This document shows, in pieces, positions 35,204 to 43,370 of a stretch of 64,000 bases of DNA. The stretch comes from Desulfobacteraceae bacterium UBA2245. GTDB lineage: Bacteria > Desulfobacterota > Desulfobacteria > Desulfobacterales > UBA2245. Position 1 is the stretch's first letter; every line of letters starts with the position of its first letter. Position numbers and translations under genes: made by a program. A model generated the notes under the pieces. That model searched no databases and had not been told where the DNA came from. It worked only from the letters and a program-made list of their open reading frames with translations. The stretch is taken from NCBI GenBank assembly GCA_002347265.1, contig DDYB01000023.1:62001-126000 (forward strand). The letters are read 5' to 3'.

Positions 35204-35548
35204 ATGAAAAAATGGATTGTGATCGCACTGACGTTTGTTTTTGTTTCCAGCGCCATCGGCGTTGGGTTTGCCATGGAGCCTACAGGCAACGACCGCAAGG
35301 GTAAATACACTTATCGAAAGGTTTACAAGGCCTGTATGGCGCGCGGTGAGGTGAATTCCGAAACACCGCCGGTAAGCCCGATTGCCAAGACCCAGGCTGA
35401 ATGGGTCCGGGTTTTTGAGGCAAAAGATTTCGCCGAGTTCGGTTGTGCGCCGGAGTGGGAAGCGCTCACCGATGAGGATCTGCTCGATATTTTTACCTAT
35501 CTGCACAACTATGCTGCGGATTCGCCCGCGCCCGCAACCTGCAAATGA
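35204..35548 (+). CDS. Exported cytochrome c-like protein lacking the heme-binding motif
   Basis: 114 residues from ATG 35204 (AAAGGAGA upstream). The signal peptide is WIVIALTFVFVSSAIGVGFA. The mature part follows the plan of small class I-like cytochromes (KGKYTYRKVYKAC, TQAEWVRVF, LTDEDLLDIFTYLHNYAADSP). Where CxxCH is expected it has Y-K-A-C-M, so covalent heme attachment by the usual route is not possible. The remaining cysteines (YKAC, FGCAP, TCK) are conserved-looking. It is first in the sigma54-controlled operon with rhodanese and octaheme genes. It may bind a sulfur species or act as a scaffold; this is inference. Confidence 0.7.
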   Translation: MKKWIVIALTFVFVSSAIGVGFAMEPTGNDRKGKYTYRKVYKACMARGEVNSETPPVSPIAKTQAEWVRVFEAKDFAEFGCAPEWEALTDEDLLDIFTYLHNYAADSPAPATCK

Positions 35549-35629
35549 ACGTCGATCCTCGGAAGGGCGCGAAAATTTCAGGGCTGTTTTCATATCACTC
35601 CATGAACATTTTACATGAGGAAGGATCAT

Positions 35630-36754
35630 ATGAAACTTATAAAAGCAATCAAATGGACCATCGGATTGACGCTGCTGCTGGCTGTCGGCATGGGATATGC
35701 ATCGGAAAAGGCCGCCGAACCGGTAGCCGAGGATACTTCCTGGCAGTTTCACGATATTGTCGACATGGAATTCGTGGCCCAGCACGTCAAGATTCCGATG
35801 GACGAAAACGTCATGCTTATCGATGCGAGGCCCAGACAGACCAAGTATGATTCAGGGCATATCCCCATGGCGGTCAGCATTCCGGACACTCAGTTCGAGA
35901 AGATGACCGACAGGCTGCCAAAGGATAAAAATCTGCTTCTGATTTATTACTGCGAAGGCCTGGACTGCCGGTTGAGCCACAAGTCCGCCAAAAAAGCCGA
36001 AGCTCTGGGATACACCAATGTCAAGGTGTTTGCCGAAGGCTACCCGAAATGGATCTCGGCCAAGGGCCATTATCCTTCGGTTTCCGTAGAATGGGTGAAG
36101 AAACAGATCGATGCCAGGACCGATATGGTTCTGGTGGACTCCCGGCCCCGGCGCACCAAGTATGACGCAGGCCACATTCCAACCGCCGTCAGCATTCCGG
36201 ATTCGGAATTTGACAAACACATTGATCTGCTTCCCCAGGACAAGGACAAGCTGCTGGTTTTCTACTGTGAGGGCTTCGAGTGCAAGCTGAGCCACAAATC
36301 CGCAGCCAGGGCCATTGAAATGGGTTACACCAACGTGAAGGTTTTCTCCGAGGGGTATCCGGCCTGGGCGGCCCATCTGAAATCTCAGGGCCAGGCGCCT
36401 GTTGCCGTGAAGGCCGGCAAGAACGAGGGAAGCATCGATATCGCCGAATTTGAGAAAATGGTAACCGAACATCCGGAGAGCATTTACCTGGTCGACGTCC
36501 GTGATCCGGATGAATTCGCGACCGGAAGTTTCAAGACCGCGGTGAACATACCCGTGGATGAACTGGAAAAGAAGCTGGATATGCTTCCGACCGACAAGCC
36601 GGTCGTATTTGTCTGCGGAACCGGCGCCAGAAGCGGGGAGGCTTATTACATGGTTCAGGATCTGCGGCCGGCCATGAAGAACGTCTACTATCTGGATGCA
36701 GGACTGACTTTGAAGAAGGACGGCTCCTTTGTTCTGAAGAAGCTTCCCGAATAA
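35630..36754 (+). CDS. Exported protein with three rhodanese domains
   Basis: 374 residues from ATG 35630 (GAGGAAGG upstream). A signal peptide (TIGLTLLLAVGMGYA) is followed by three rhodanese-like domains at ~40-145, ~148-255 and ~265-374. The first two are near-duplicates (DARPRQTKYDSGHIPMAVSIP and DSRPRRTKYDAGHIPTAVSIP) with active-site loops YYCEGLDC and FYCEGFEC. The third is the standard type (VDVRDPDEF, VFVCGTGARSGE). All three catalytic cysteines are present. Role: periplasmic sulfane-sulfur transfer, fitting with the octaheme tetrathionate-reductase-like cytochrome encoded next. Confidence 0.88.
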   Translation: MKLIKAIKWTIGLTLLLAVGMGYASEKAAEPVAEDTSWQFHDIVDMEFVAQHVKIPMDENVMLIDARPRQTKYDSGHIPMAVSIPDTQFEKMTDRLPKDKNLLLIYYCEGLDCRLSHKSAKKAEALGYTNVKVFAEGYPKWISAKGHYPSVSVEWVKKQIDARTDMVLVDSRPRRTKYDAGHIPTAVSIPDSEFDKHIDLLPQDKDKLLVFYCEGFECKLSHKSAARAIEMGYTNVKVFSEGYPAWAAHLKSQGQAPVAVKAGKNEGSIDIAEFEKMVTEHPESIYLVDVRDPDEFATGSFKTAVNIPVDELEKKLDMLPTDKPVVFVCGTGARSGEAYYMVQDLRPAMKNVYYLDAGLTLKKDGSFVLKKLPE

Positions 36755-36818
36755 TGCGCCAAAAGAAGGCATTCCGGAAGTCAGGCTCCGGGATGCCAAA
36801 CCACGGAAGGGAATCGAC

Positions 36819-38444
36819 ATGATGCCAATCAGATGGATGCGCATTTTCTGCGTCGTGTTTGTTCTGTGCGCCGGAGCTGTACTGGCGCAAGCCGCGGATG
36901 AGGCCGCCGCTGAGTCGGCTCCGGGAAGGACCATGGCCCGGCAGGCAACTCAGGACGTGCAGGGCTGGACCACGGTGGATCACAGCCGGCTCGATGCGCT
37001 GAAAAAACCCTTTGCTTCCGGAAAACAGGTGACCGAGGCGTGCGTTTCCTGTCATTCCGAGGCGGCCTCCCAGTTTCATCAGACCATTCACTGGACCTGG
37101 CTCGGCACGGAGCCGGATGCGGAAAAACGCATGGGCAAGGCCGGAGACTCGTTGAACAACTTCTGCATCTCGGCCAACAACATGCAGGATAAAAGCTGCA
37201 ACGCCTGTCATCCGAGCTGGAACGGGCAGGGGACCGAAGGCGAAGTCAACTGCCTGGTCTGTCATGGCCGGCAGCAAATCAACTGGACCGAGGCATTTGA
37301 CGATCTGAACGCCTTCTCGGGCTCCGATGATCCGGAGGAACAACAGATTGTCGCGGATATTCAGGCGGATATTCAGCAGGCGGTCCAGAGCGTGATCCTT
37401 CCGGCCCGCGAAAACTGCGGTTCGTGTCATTTTTACGGTGGCGGCGGCGACGGCGTCAAACATGGAGACCTGGATTCCTCGATCGCACAGCCCCCCAAAT
37501 CCCTGGATGTGCATATGGGGGTTGATGGAAAAAATTTCCAATGCACCCGGTGTCATACCACGGTGCGGCACAATGTGGCCGGCCGGATTTATTCCCGGCC
37601 TGCAGCCGCGGATCGAAAAAGTCTGATCGAGGATGACCTGACCGCCAAGATCACCTGCGAGTCCTGCCACAGCGCTACGCCGCACAAAGCCGGTTCCAAG
37701 GCCAATGATCACACGGACAGGGTGGCCTGTCAGAGCTGCCATATTCCGCTGTTCGCCCGGCAGAATCCCACCAAGACCTGGTGGGACTGGTCCAAAGCCG
37801 GAACCCTTCAAGACGGCAAGAAATACAATGAAAAGGGAGAATTCGGCAAGGAGGTCTATATGACCATCAAGGGCGAGATGAAGTGGGAAAAAGATGTCAA
37901 ACCCGAATACTTCTGGTTCAACGGTTCCATGAACACCCTGACGATCAAGGATTTCATCGATCCGGAAAAAATCGTTGCGGTCAGCGCGCCGGTGGGAAGC
38001 CGGGAAGACAAGAACGCCAGAATATTCCCCTTTAAGATTCATGGCGGAAAACAGCCCTATGATACAGTTCAAAAGGTTCTGCTGGCCCCGATGCTGTCCG
38101 GAAAAGACGGATACTGGGAGACCCTGGACTGGCAGAATGCGATTGAAAAAGGCATGCAAGCCCTGAACGCGTCGTATTCCGGATCATTTGACTTCGTGGA
38201 AACCACCTATGCGTTCCCCATCACCCACATGGTGGCGCCCAGGGACAACGTGGTGCGGTGCGCCGAGTGCCATACCGGCCAGGGCGGCCGGCTCGCCAGT
38301 CTGACCGGATTTTACATGCCGGGACGCGACAGGACCGGCTGGATCGATACCCTGGGATGGCTTGCGGTTCTCGGGGCTCTGGCCGGTGTGGCCCTTCACG
38401 GACTGGGGCGGGCTTTTTCCCGCAAGGGCGGAAAGGAGAGCTGA
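36819..38444 (+). CDS. Octaheme c-type cytochrome, tetrathionate reductase (OTR) family
   Basis: 541 residues; ATG 36819 with GGAAGGG 7 bases upstream. The signal peptide is followed by eight CxxCH motifs (CVSCH, CNACH, CLVCH, CGSCH, CTRCH, CESCH, CQSCH, CAECH). A C-terminal membrane helix (LGWLAVLGALAGVALHGLG) would anchor it to the membrane facing the periplasm. The spacing is that of octaheme tetrathionate reductases, enzymes that reduce tetrathionate and, in vitro, nitrite and hydroxylamine. The following gene encodes a b-type cytochrome, giving a quinol-to-octaheme route. The true substrate is unknown; the rhodanese neighbour favours a sulfur compound. Confidence 0.88.
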   Translation: MMPIRWMRIFCVVFVLCAGAVLAQAADEAAAESAPGRTMARQATQDVQGWTTVDHSRLDALKKPFASGKQVTEACVSCHSEAASQFHQTIHWTWLGTEPDAEKRMGKAGDSLNNFCISANNMQDKSCNACHPSWNGQGTEGEVNCLVCHGRQQINWTEAFDDLNAFSGSDDPEEQQIVADIQADIQQAVQSVILPARENCGSCHFYGGGGDGVKHGDLDSSIAQPPKSLDVHMGVDGKNFQCTRCHTTVRHNVAGRIYSRPAAADRKSLIEDDLTAKITCESCHSATPHKAGSKANDHTDRVACQSCHIPLFARQNPTKTWWDWSKAGTLQDGKKYNEKGEFGKEVYMTIKGEMKWEKDVKPEYFWFNGSMNTLTIKDFIDPEKIVAVSAPVGSREDKNARIFPFKIHGGKQPYDTVQKVLLAPMLSGKDGYWETLDWQNAIEKGMQALNASYSGSFDFVETTYAFPITHMVAPRDNVVRCAECHTGQGGRLASLTGFYMPGRDRTGWIDTLGWLAVLGALAGVALHGLGRAFSRKGGKES

Positions 38445-38447
38445 TCC

Positions 38448-39104
38448 ATGGCTGAAAATCTGACTCAAATTTATCTTTATACCCGATACGAGCGGTTCTG
38501 GCACTGGTTTCAGGCGGCAATGATCGTCGTCCTTCTGATCACCGGTTTCGAGGTGCACGGGCTTTTTCGCCTGGTCGGTTTTGATCTTGCCGTCAGGGTG
38601 CATAATTTTGTGGGCATTGCCTGGCTGATCGCTTTTGCCTTCTTTGTATTCTGGGTGTTTACCACCGGAGAGTGGCGCCAGTATGTTCCCACCACGCAAA
38701 AGATGTTCGCCGTGGTGCGCTACTACGCGTACGGCATATTCCGCGGTGAAGCCCACCCCGTTCCAAAGCGTAAAGACGCCAAGCACAATCCGCTCCAGCG
38801 CCTCGTCTATCTGATGCTGGCCGCCACGCTGCTTCCGGTTCAGATGTTCTCCGGGTTTCTTTACTGGGGTTACAATTCCTGGGCCGACTGGGGACTGGAC
38901 TGGCTCAGTCTGGAAGTTCTTGCCCTGGTGCACATGGCCGGCGCTTTTTCCATCCTGGTCTTTCTGGTGACGCATGTGTACATGACCACCACGGGCCACA
39001 GCATTTTTGCCCATACCAGAGCCATGATCACCGGTTGGGAAGGAATCGAGGAAGGCGAGGTCCAGGACTGGGAAAGGCCCGTCAAGCCGACCTGCGAAAC
39101 CTGA
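38448..39104 (+). CDS. Membrane cytochrome b (b561/thiosulfate reductase type)
   Basis: 218 residues beginning 3 bases after the octaheme gene, with GGAGAG before ATG 38448. Four membrane helices are visible, with heme-ligand histidines in RFWHWFQ, RVHNFVG, ALVHMAG and LVTHVYM. The C-terminus is cytoplasmic and polar. Such subunits carry electrons between the quinone pool and periplasmic multiheme partners. Operon position makes it the membrane anchor/electron donor of the octaheme cytochrome. A strong terminator follows. Confidence 0.88.
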   Translation: MAENLTQIYLYTRYERFWHWFQAAMIVVLLITGFEVHGLFRLVGFDLAVRVHNFVGIAWLIAFAFFVFWVFTTGEWRQYVPTTQKMFAVVRYYAYGIFRGEAHPVPKRKDAKHNPLQRLVYLMLAATLLPVQMFSGFLYWGYNSWADWGLDWLSLEVLALVHMAGAFSILVFLVTHVYMTTTGHSIFAHTRAMITGWEGIEEGEVQDWERPVKPTCET

Positions 39105-39135
39105 AATCAGCCGGAGCGCATATCTCGGAACCAGA

Positions 39136-39167
39136 GGCCGGTCTTTCCTTGAAAGGCCGGCCTTTCC
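39136..39167 (+). terminator. Terminator of the octaheme operon
   Basis: GGCCGGTCTTTC (39136-39147) pairs with GAAAGGCCGGCC (39151-39162) over 12 bases with one G-T pair and a 3-base loop. TTTCC follows. It lies 32 bases after the cytochrome b stop. Confidence 0.75.
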
Positions 39168-39362
39168 ATTTACAGTCCGTTAAGGCCGAGTGACCCATCT
39201 CGATCGGCAACCTTGCCGGTTCCTGCCGCCTTTGAATTTCATTCAGCCATCGGGAATATCCCTTTGACAGCCCAAAGCAATCTGTTTTATAAAATGAACG
39301 TTCGGAACCGGTATTTTTGGCTTTCGGCAAGATATCTATTGCAATTCCCTCTTTACCAGGTA

Positions 39363-39505
39363 GCTGAAAAACAGGAATCAGGTTGTCCTGCAGGGCGCGC
39401 GGTGATGCGACAAGCGCAGCATATTCAAGCCAATGCGAGCAGCGGCGAGATCCGTGCAACACTGTCTGGCGGCCTTGGGCGCAGTTTTTCAGCAGCCTGT
39501 TGAAA
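39363..39505 (-). repeat. Dispersed intergenic repeat A, copy 3
   Basis: The reverse complement begins CAGGCTGCTGAAAAACTGCG and contains GCTTGAATATGCTGCGCTTG and CACCGCGCGCCCTGC. It matches copy 1 along its full ~145-base length, including the TGTTTTTCAGC tail. It lies between the octaheme operon terminator and the MBL-fold gene. Confidence 0.8.
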
Positions 39506-39537
39506 CCGGCAACCCATTTTGAACAAGGAGTGTGATC

Positions 39538-40440
39538 ATGGCCATACATCAGCCCGTGAAGGATCTGTATCTGGTGGATCTGGACCAGTCTCTGGAAGGG
39601 TTTCGAAATTTTATCAGCAGCTGGGTGCTCATGCGCCAGGGAAAAACCATCGTCGTGGACCCCGGTCCCCGGGCGACCATTCCGGTTCTGGTGGAAGCCC
39701 TCAAAAAGCTGGATGTGAAAAAAATCGACTATATTCTCCTGACCCATATTCACATCGATCATGCCGGCGGAACCGGGCTGTTGATGAAGGATTATCCGGA
39801 CGCCCAGGTGATCTGTCATGACAAGGGAATCAAGCACATGGTCGAACCGGCCAAGCTCTGGGCCGGGTCGCTCAAGGTTCTGGGCAAGGTGGCCGAGGCC
39901 TACGGAGAGATCGCGGCCATTCCCAAGGACAATATTCAATATCAGCAGAGCGTCCAGGCCGGTCCCCTTGAGTTCGAGGTTCTGGAAACCCCGGGCCATG
40001 CCGTGCATCATATCTCGTTCAAGCTCGACGATCTTCTCTTTGCCGGAGAGGTGGCCGGCGTCAGTTATCCGTTTGACGACGGTCTGTACATCCGGCTGGC
40101 CACGCCGCCGGTTTTCATCTACGAGGTGTTTAAAAGCTCCATCGAGAAGGTTGCGGCCCTGAATGTCTCACATTTCTGCTTCGGCCACTACGGGTACCGC
40201 CGGGACGTCAAGGCGATCTGCGATACGGCCCTCAATCAGCTCGACAACTGGATGGCGGTGGTGGAAAAGCATCACAGGGCCGGAACGGAACCGTTTGCGG
40301 AAGCGGTTTTTGACGAGGTTCTGAAAAACGATCGGGGCCTTTCCCTGTTTTCAAAGCTTCCCGCGGATGTTCAGCAGCGCGAGAAATACTTCTGTTTCAA
40401 CAGTTTCAAGGGCATGCGGGAGTATTTCAAGGAAAAATAG
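39538..40440 (+). CDS. Metallo-beta-lactamase-fold hydrolase
   Basis: 300 residues from ATG 39538 (AAGGAG 7 bases upstream, preferred over ATG 39532). The metal-binding motif is LLTHIHIDHAGG (HxHxDH). ETPGHAVHHIS, FAGEVAGVSYP and CFGHYGYRRD supply further ligands. This is a glyoxalase II-like or general MBL-fold enzyme with no signal peptide. It is monocistronic between repeat A and a strong terminator. The substrate cannot be inferred. Confidence 0.85.
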   Translation: MAIHQPVKDLYLVDLDQSLEGFRNFISSWVLMRQGKTIVVDPGPRATIPVLVEALKKLDVKKIDYILLTHIHIDHAGGTGLLMKDYPDAQVICHDKGIKHMVEPAKLWAGSLKVLGKVAEAYGEIAAIPKDNIQYQQSVQAGPLEFEVLETPGHAVHHISFKLDDLLFAGEVAGVSYPFDDGLYIRLATPPVFIYEVFKSSIEKVAALNVSHFCFGHYGYRRDVKAICDTALNQLDNWMAVVEKHHRAGTEPFAEAVFDEVLKNDRGLSLFSKLPADVQQREKYFCFNSFKGMREYFKEK

Positions 40441-40461
40441 GACGATTTCGCAAGCAGTCAG

Positions 40462-40498
40462 AAAGCCGGCCGGACCTTTCCCGGTCGGCTTTATTTTT
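40462..40498. terminator. Terminator after the MBL-fold gene
   Basis: AAAGCCGGCCGG (40462-40473) pairs with CCGGTCGGCTTT (40481-40492), a 12-base stem with one G-T pair and a 7-base loop. ATTTTT follows. It overlaps the stop of the convergent HEPN gene and could act in both directions. Confidence 0.75.
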
Positions 40499-42035
40499 CA
40501 GAACCGTCGGCAATCGGGTGAAGCTCCCAGACGGGAAGATCGACTTTGCCCTGCCTTTTCTCGGCCCGCCGGGTTTCCTCCCGGTGAACGCTCAGCGAAA
40601 GATAGATCAGGGCGGCCCGCACCATCTTGAGAATCTGCAGGGTCTTGGCTTGAAAATCCGTGATCGATACCGAAAATACGAGCTGCCCTTTGGCCGGCCT
40701 GGCATTTGGCGTCGAATCCTTTTGCAGCTTGAAATACCGGTGCTCCATATAGTTTCGAATGCCGTGGAGCTTTCGGGCCTCGGGTTCCAGGGCCTCTTCG
40801 AATCCGGGCTTGGCCTCGTAAAGATCCTTGCACAGCCAGTACAGCCCCCGCAGCGGCCAGTTCTGAAGATCCGCCAGCTGGGGACGCAGGGTTTTGATGC
40901 TGCCCGTGGGTTCATGCCACAGGGTTCTGGCGTTGATCTTCTTGTCCGGAACGTCCAGGCTCAGATAGTTTTTCAGGAAAAACGCGATCTTGTCAAAGAG
41001 GGCATAGGCCACGCGAAAGGCGATCTTGACCTTTTCGGCGGCAAGGCCGTAGACCGGATGGTCCAGGGTGTCGTACAGAAGCACGTTCCGGTCCGAAAAA
41101 TGGGTCCGGTCGCAGGATATTCCCTCGTAATACAGCCATCGGGCCGATACGAACTCCTGTTTCAACAGATTGAAAAATCCGTGATAATCCGGCGCGTCTT
41201 CCTGCTTCACCACCATGGCCGGCAGGGACAGGCTGTCCGAGGCTCCCGCCCGGCCGGGCGTCAGATCGTTGAGCGGATTGATAAACAGGCGGTTTTGAAG
41301 ACACCAGGACCGGTAATCCGCCTCCGGCTGCGCCGCTTCAGGATCGCCCGCCTCAAAGTCCGGAAAGTCCGCCGAATGCCGGTCAAACACGGATCGAAGA
41401 TCGAAGAGGTATTCGGAAAACAGGGCCCTGGCCGATGGGTCCAGGTCCTGCTTCAGGGCCTGGTCCAGGTCTTCCATGGCCTTCCGGAGAAAGATCAGGG
41501 CCTGGGTCTCGTCGTACAGGCTGTGGGCATAGTGAATGCGGACATACCCCCGGTTTCCCCGGGCCAGGGCAAAGCCCGGGTTTTCCGACAGGGCGCGGTC
41601 CCAGTAAGCCAGGGCCTCGACAAACCGGCCCACATGGCTCATGGCTGCGGCCAGGTTCGCGTAAACCGGGCATGGATTGATTCTGAACCGATCCGAAGCC
41701 GCCATGGCCTGGTAGACGTTGAGGGACCGGCGGAGCCAGATCATCTGTTTTTCGACCGCCTCGTCGTCCCAGCGCCACAGATCCGTGTCGTTCCGGATCG
41801 ACAGTTTATGCAGGTTGCCCCAGACATTGGAAATATGATAAAAGAAGATCGTCTTCTGTGCATCGGTCAGGGGGCGTTCCGCCAGCTGATCGGCCAGAAG
41901 AAGCGCCTGCCTGAGGCCCTTTTCTTTCCTGGCCTCAAAGGCGGCATCGGCCATCAGGCCGATATGGGATACGGCCTGATCCGTATCCAGGGCGGAAATA
42001 TTTTTGATGCTTACAAGTTTCTGGTATGAATTCAT
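40491..42035 (-). CDS. TPR protein with C-terminal LA2681-like HEPN domain
   Basis: 514 residues from ATG 42035; a TTG four codons upstream is the alternative. The N-terminal half is made of tetratricopeptide-like helices (VYANLAAAMSHVGRFVEALAYWDRAL, then FALARGNRGYVRIHYA). The C-terminal ~220 residues match what I recall as the LA2681-like HEPN domain: SARWLYYEGIS, DRNVLLYDTLDHPVYGLAAEKV, AFRVAYALFDKIAFFL, PLRGLYWLCKDLYE and the R-x4-6-H-type motif in GIRNYMEHRYFKL (RNxxxH). HEPN proteins are often RNases in toxin or anti-phage systems. No partner is apparent next to it, so function is open. Confidence 0.75.
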   Translation of the reverse strand: MNSYQKLVSIKNISALDTDQAVSHIGLMADAAFEARKEKGLRQALLLADQLAERPLTDAQKTIFFYHISNVWGNLHKLSIRNDTDLWRWDDEAVEKQMIWLRRSLNVYQAMAASDRFRINPCPVYANLAAAMSHVGRFVEALAYWDRALSENPGFALARGNRGYVRIHYAHSLYDETQALIFLRKAMEDLDQALKQDLDPSARALFSEYLFDLRSVFDRHSADFPDFEAGDPEAAQPEADYRSWCLQNRLFINPLNDLTPGRAGASDSLSLPAMVVKQEDAPDYHGFFNLLKQEFVSARWLYYEGISCDRTHFSDRNVLLYDTLDHPVYGLAAEKVKIAFRVAYALFDKIAFFLKNYLSLDVPDKKINARTLWHEPTGSIKTLRPQLADLQNWPLRGLYWLCKDLYEAKPGFEEALEPEARKLHGIRNYMEHRYFKLQKDSTPNARPAKGQLVFSVSITDFQAKTLQILKMVRAALIYLSLSVHREETRRAEKRQGKVDLPVWELHPIADGSEK

Positions 42036-42188
42036 CTTTATCGGCAAACCGCAGGATGTTTATTTTACCCGTCCAATGTACCCGGATGCCGGATTCGGCG
42101 CAAGCCCAATTGTGGGACGATGATTCGGCCGTTTCGGCCTTTCGGATTTTGACGGTCGTTCATTGAGGAAGACAGAAAGGCGGTTTTG

Positions 42189-42845
42189 ATGCGTTCCGGA
42201 ATGAAAACCTGTATCTTTGACGTCAACGGGGTGTTGATCGACTCGAACACGGCCAACGCTGGGGCCATGGCCGAGGCCTTCACCGACCGGCCGGATTTGC
42301 AGAAAAAGATCGCCGGCATCTACCTGACCCTGACCGGCATTGACCGGGGGACCAAGATACGAACGATTCAGGAGCTTGCCATCGGAGAACCTTTCGAGGA
42401 AGGCGAATTCGAGCTGCGGTGGCGGCGGTTCAAGTCCCTTTCCGGCGCGAGCATGCGAAGGGCCGAGCTGACGGACGGCTGCAAGGCGGTCCTGGACGAG
42501 TTGGGCCACCGGGGGATCCGGCGCGTGGCCCTTTCCAACACCCCTCTCGAAGAGCTTTCAAAAACCGTGGCCGCCAAAGGAATCGACGCATCGCTCGACG
42601 TGGTGCGCGGCGGCGGGGACTGGTCGAAAAGCGAATCCCTGCGCCGGCTTTTAAAAGAATTTGAAATGGACCCAAACCATTGCGTGTTCGTCGGAGACGG
42701 CCGCGGGGATCTGACGGCGGCTCAGGATTCCGGGATCTTTTTTGTGGGCATCGATCCGAATACCGGGGAGTTTAACGGACAAAGCGGTTTTGACGGCCCT
42801 TACCCCGCCCTGGCGGGCTGGGCCAGGGAATGGAAGATCCTCTGA
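42189..42845 (+). CDS. HAD-superfamily hydrolase with atypical motif I
   Basis: 218 residues from ATG 42189 (AGAAAGG upstream). HAD motif I is CIFDVNGVLIDS: the nucleophile Asp is present but the second position, normally Asp, is Asn. Motif II is VALSNTP, then a Lys in GDWSKSESL, and motif III/IV FVGDGRGDLTAA. Cap helices occupy ~20-90. The family covers phosphoglycolate-phosphatase-like enzymes. The Asn change removes the usual general acid/base, so phosphatase activity may be reduced or altered. It is a single gene with no clear partner. Confidence 0.78.
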   Translation: MRSGMKTCIFDVNGVLIDSNTANAGAMAEAFTDRPDLQKKIAGIYLTLTGIDRGTKIRTIQELAIGEPFEEGEFELRWRRFKSLSGASMRRAELTDGCKAVLDELGHRGIRRVALSNTPLEELSKTVAAKGIDASLDVVRGGGDWSKSESLRRLLKEFEMDPNHCVFVGDGRGDLTAAQDSGIFFVGIDPNTGEFNGQSGFDGPYPALAGWAREWKIL

Positions 42846-43370
42846 GGCGGTTTCAGCTTCCTCGCTTCTTCCCGCCTGCATGAATTCACACAAAAAATCA
42901 CCCTGCCCCAACCGGCACTCGACTTAACCTGCGCTCCAACTCGCCAGGGTTGGGCCGGTTGATTTTTCAATTTGTTTATATTATCAAAAGTTATGCAGAC
43001 TTCAAGGATCGGAATATCGTCGTTGTTTACGATCATTCTGCCAAAAAAGCCCGCTCTGGTTCGACCTTGCAGGAACGGTAAGAAGGGGGCTTCATAAGTG
43101 CTGGTGCTCCCCGACCGAATGCTGTGCATCCGCGGTCGAATCCTATCGTACGGATGCTTGAAAAGTTCCTGTTTGAGCGCATTTTACATCGAACACCCGG
43201 CGTTTATCCTTCAGCAGACAAGCGGCTTGCGCCTTTCCCCTTCTGGAAAAATCAATTCGGGATTCCGGCAAAACTGTTTTGCCGTGTTTTGTGAAAGGTT
43301 GTCGATCCGCCGTCCACCTGCCGCAACCATGTTGATGTGTTCGAAACTCAAAAAAAAAGGAGATTAGCTG
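42846..43370. other. Long leader region upstream of glutamine synthetase
   Basis: 525 bases with no supported gene. It contains two inverted repeats: GCATCCG (43126-43132) with CGGATGC (43151-43157), and CGGCAAAA-CTG-TTTTGCCG (43266-43284). A TGGTTCGACCTTGC string near 43056 resembles a sigma54 promoter but its GG and GC are 9, not 10, bases apart. Nitrogen control of the next gene could act here. Confidence 0.45.
43266..43284. promoter_or_regulatory. Perfect inverted repeat in the glnA leader
   Basis: CGGCAAAA and TTTTGCCG pair without mismatch around CTG, 86 bases before the GTG start. It could be an operator or an RNA hairpin (attenuator) in the glnA leader; TGTTTTG follows, which is a weak U-tract. 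Confidence 0.45.

Noticed and set aside
36531..38159. 542-residue minus-strand frame opposite the octaheme gene
   Set aside because: The plus strand encodes eight CxxCH motifs in the correct order; the antisense frame has no family features.
43050..43070. Sigma54 promoter for glnA
   Set aside because: The GG and GC elements are 9 bases apart instead of the required 10, so only mentioned as a near miss.
43095..43160. Possible tRNA-like fold in the glnA leader (GGTCGAATCC resembling a T-loop)
   Set aside because: No acceptor or anticodon stems could be paired around it.
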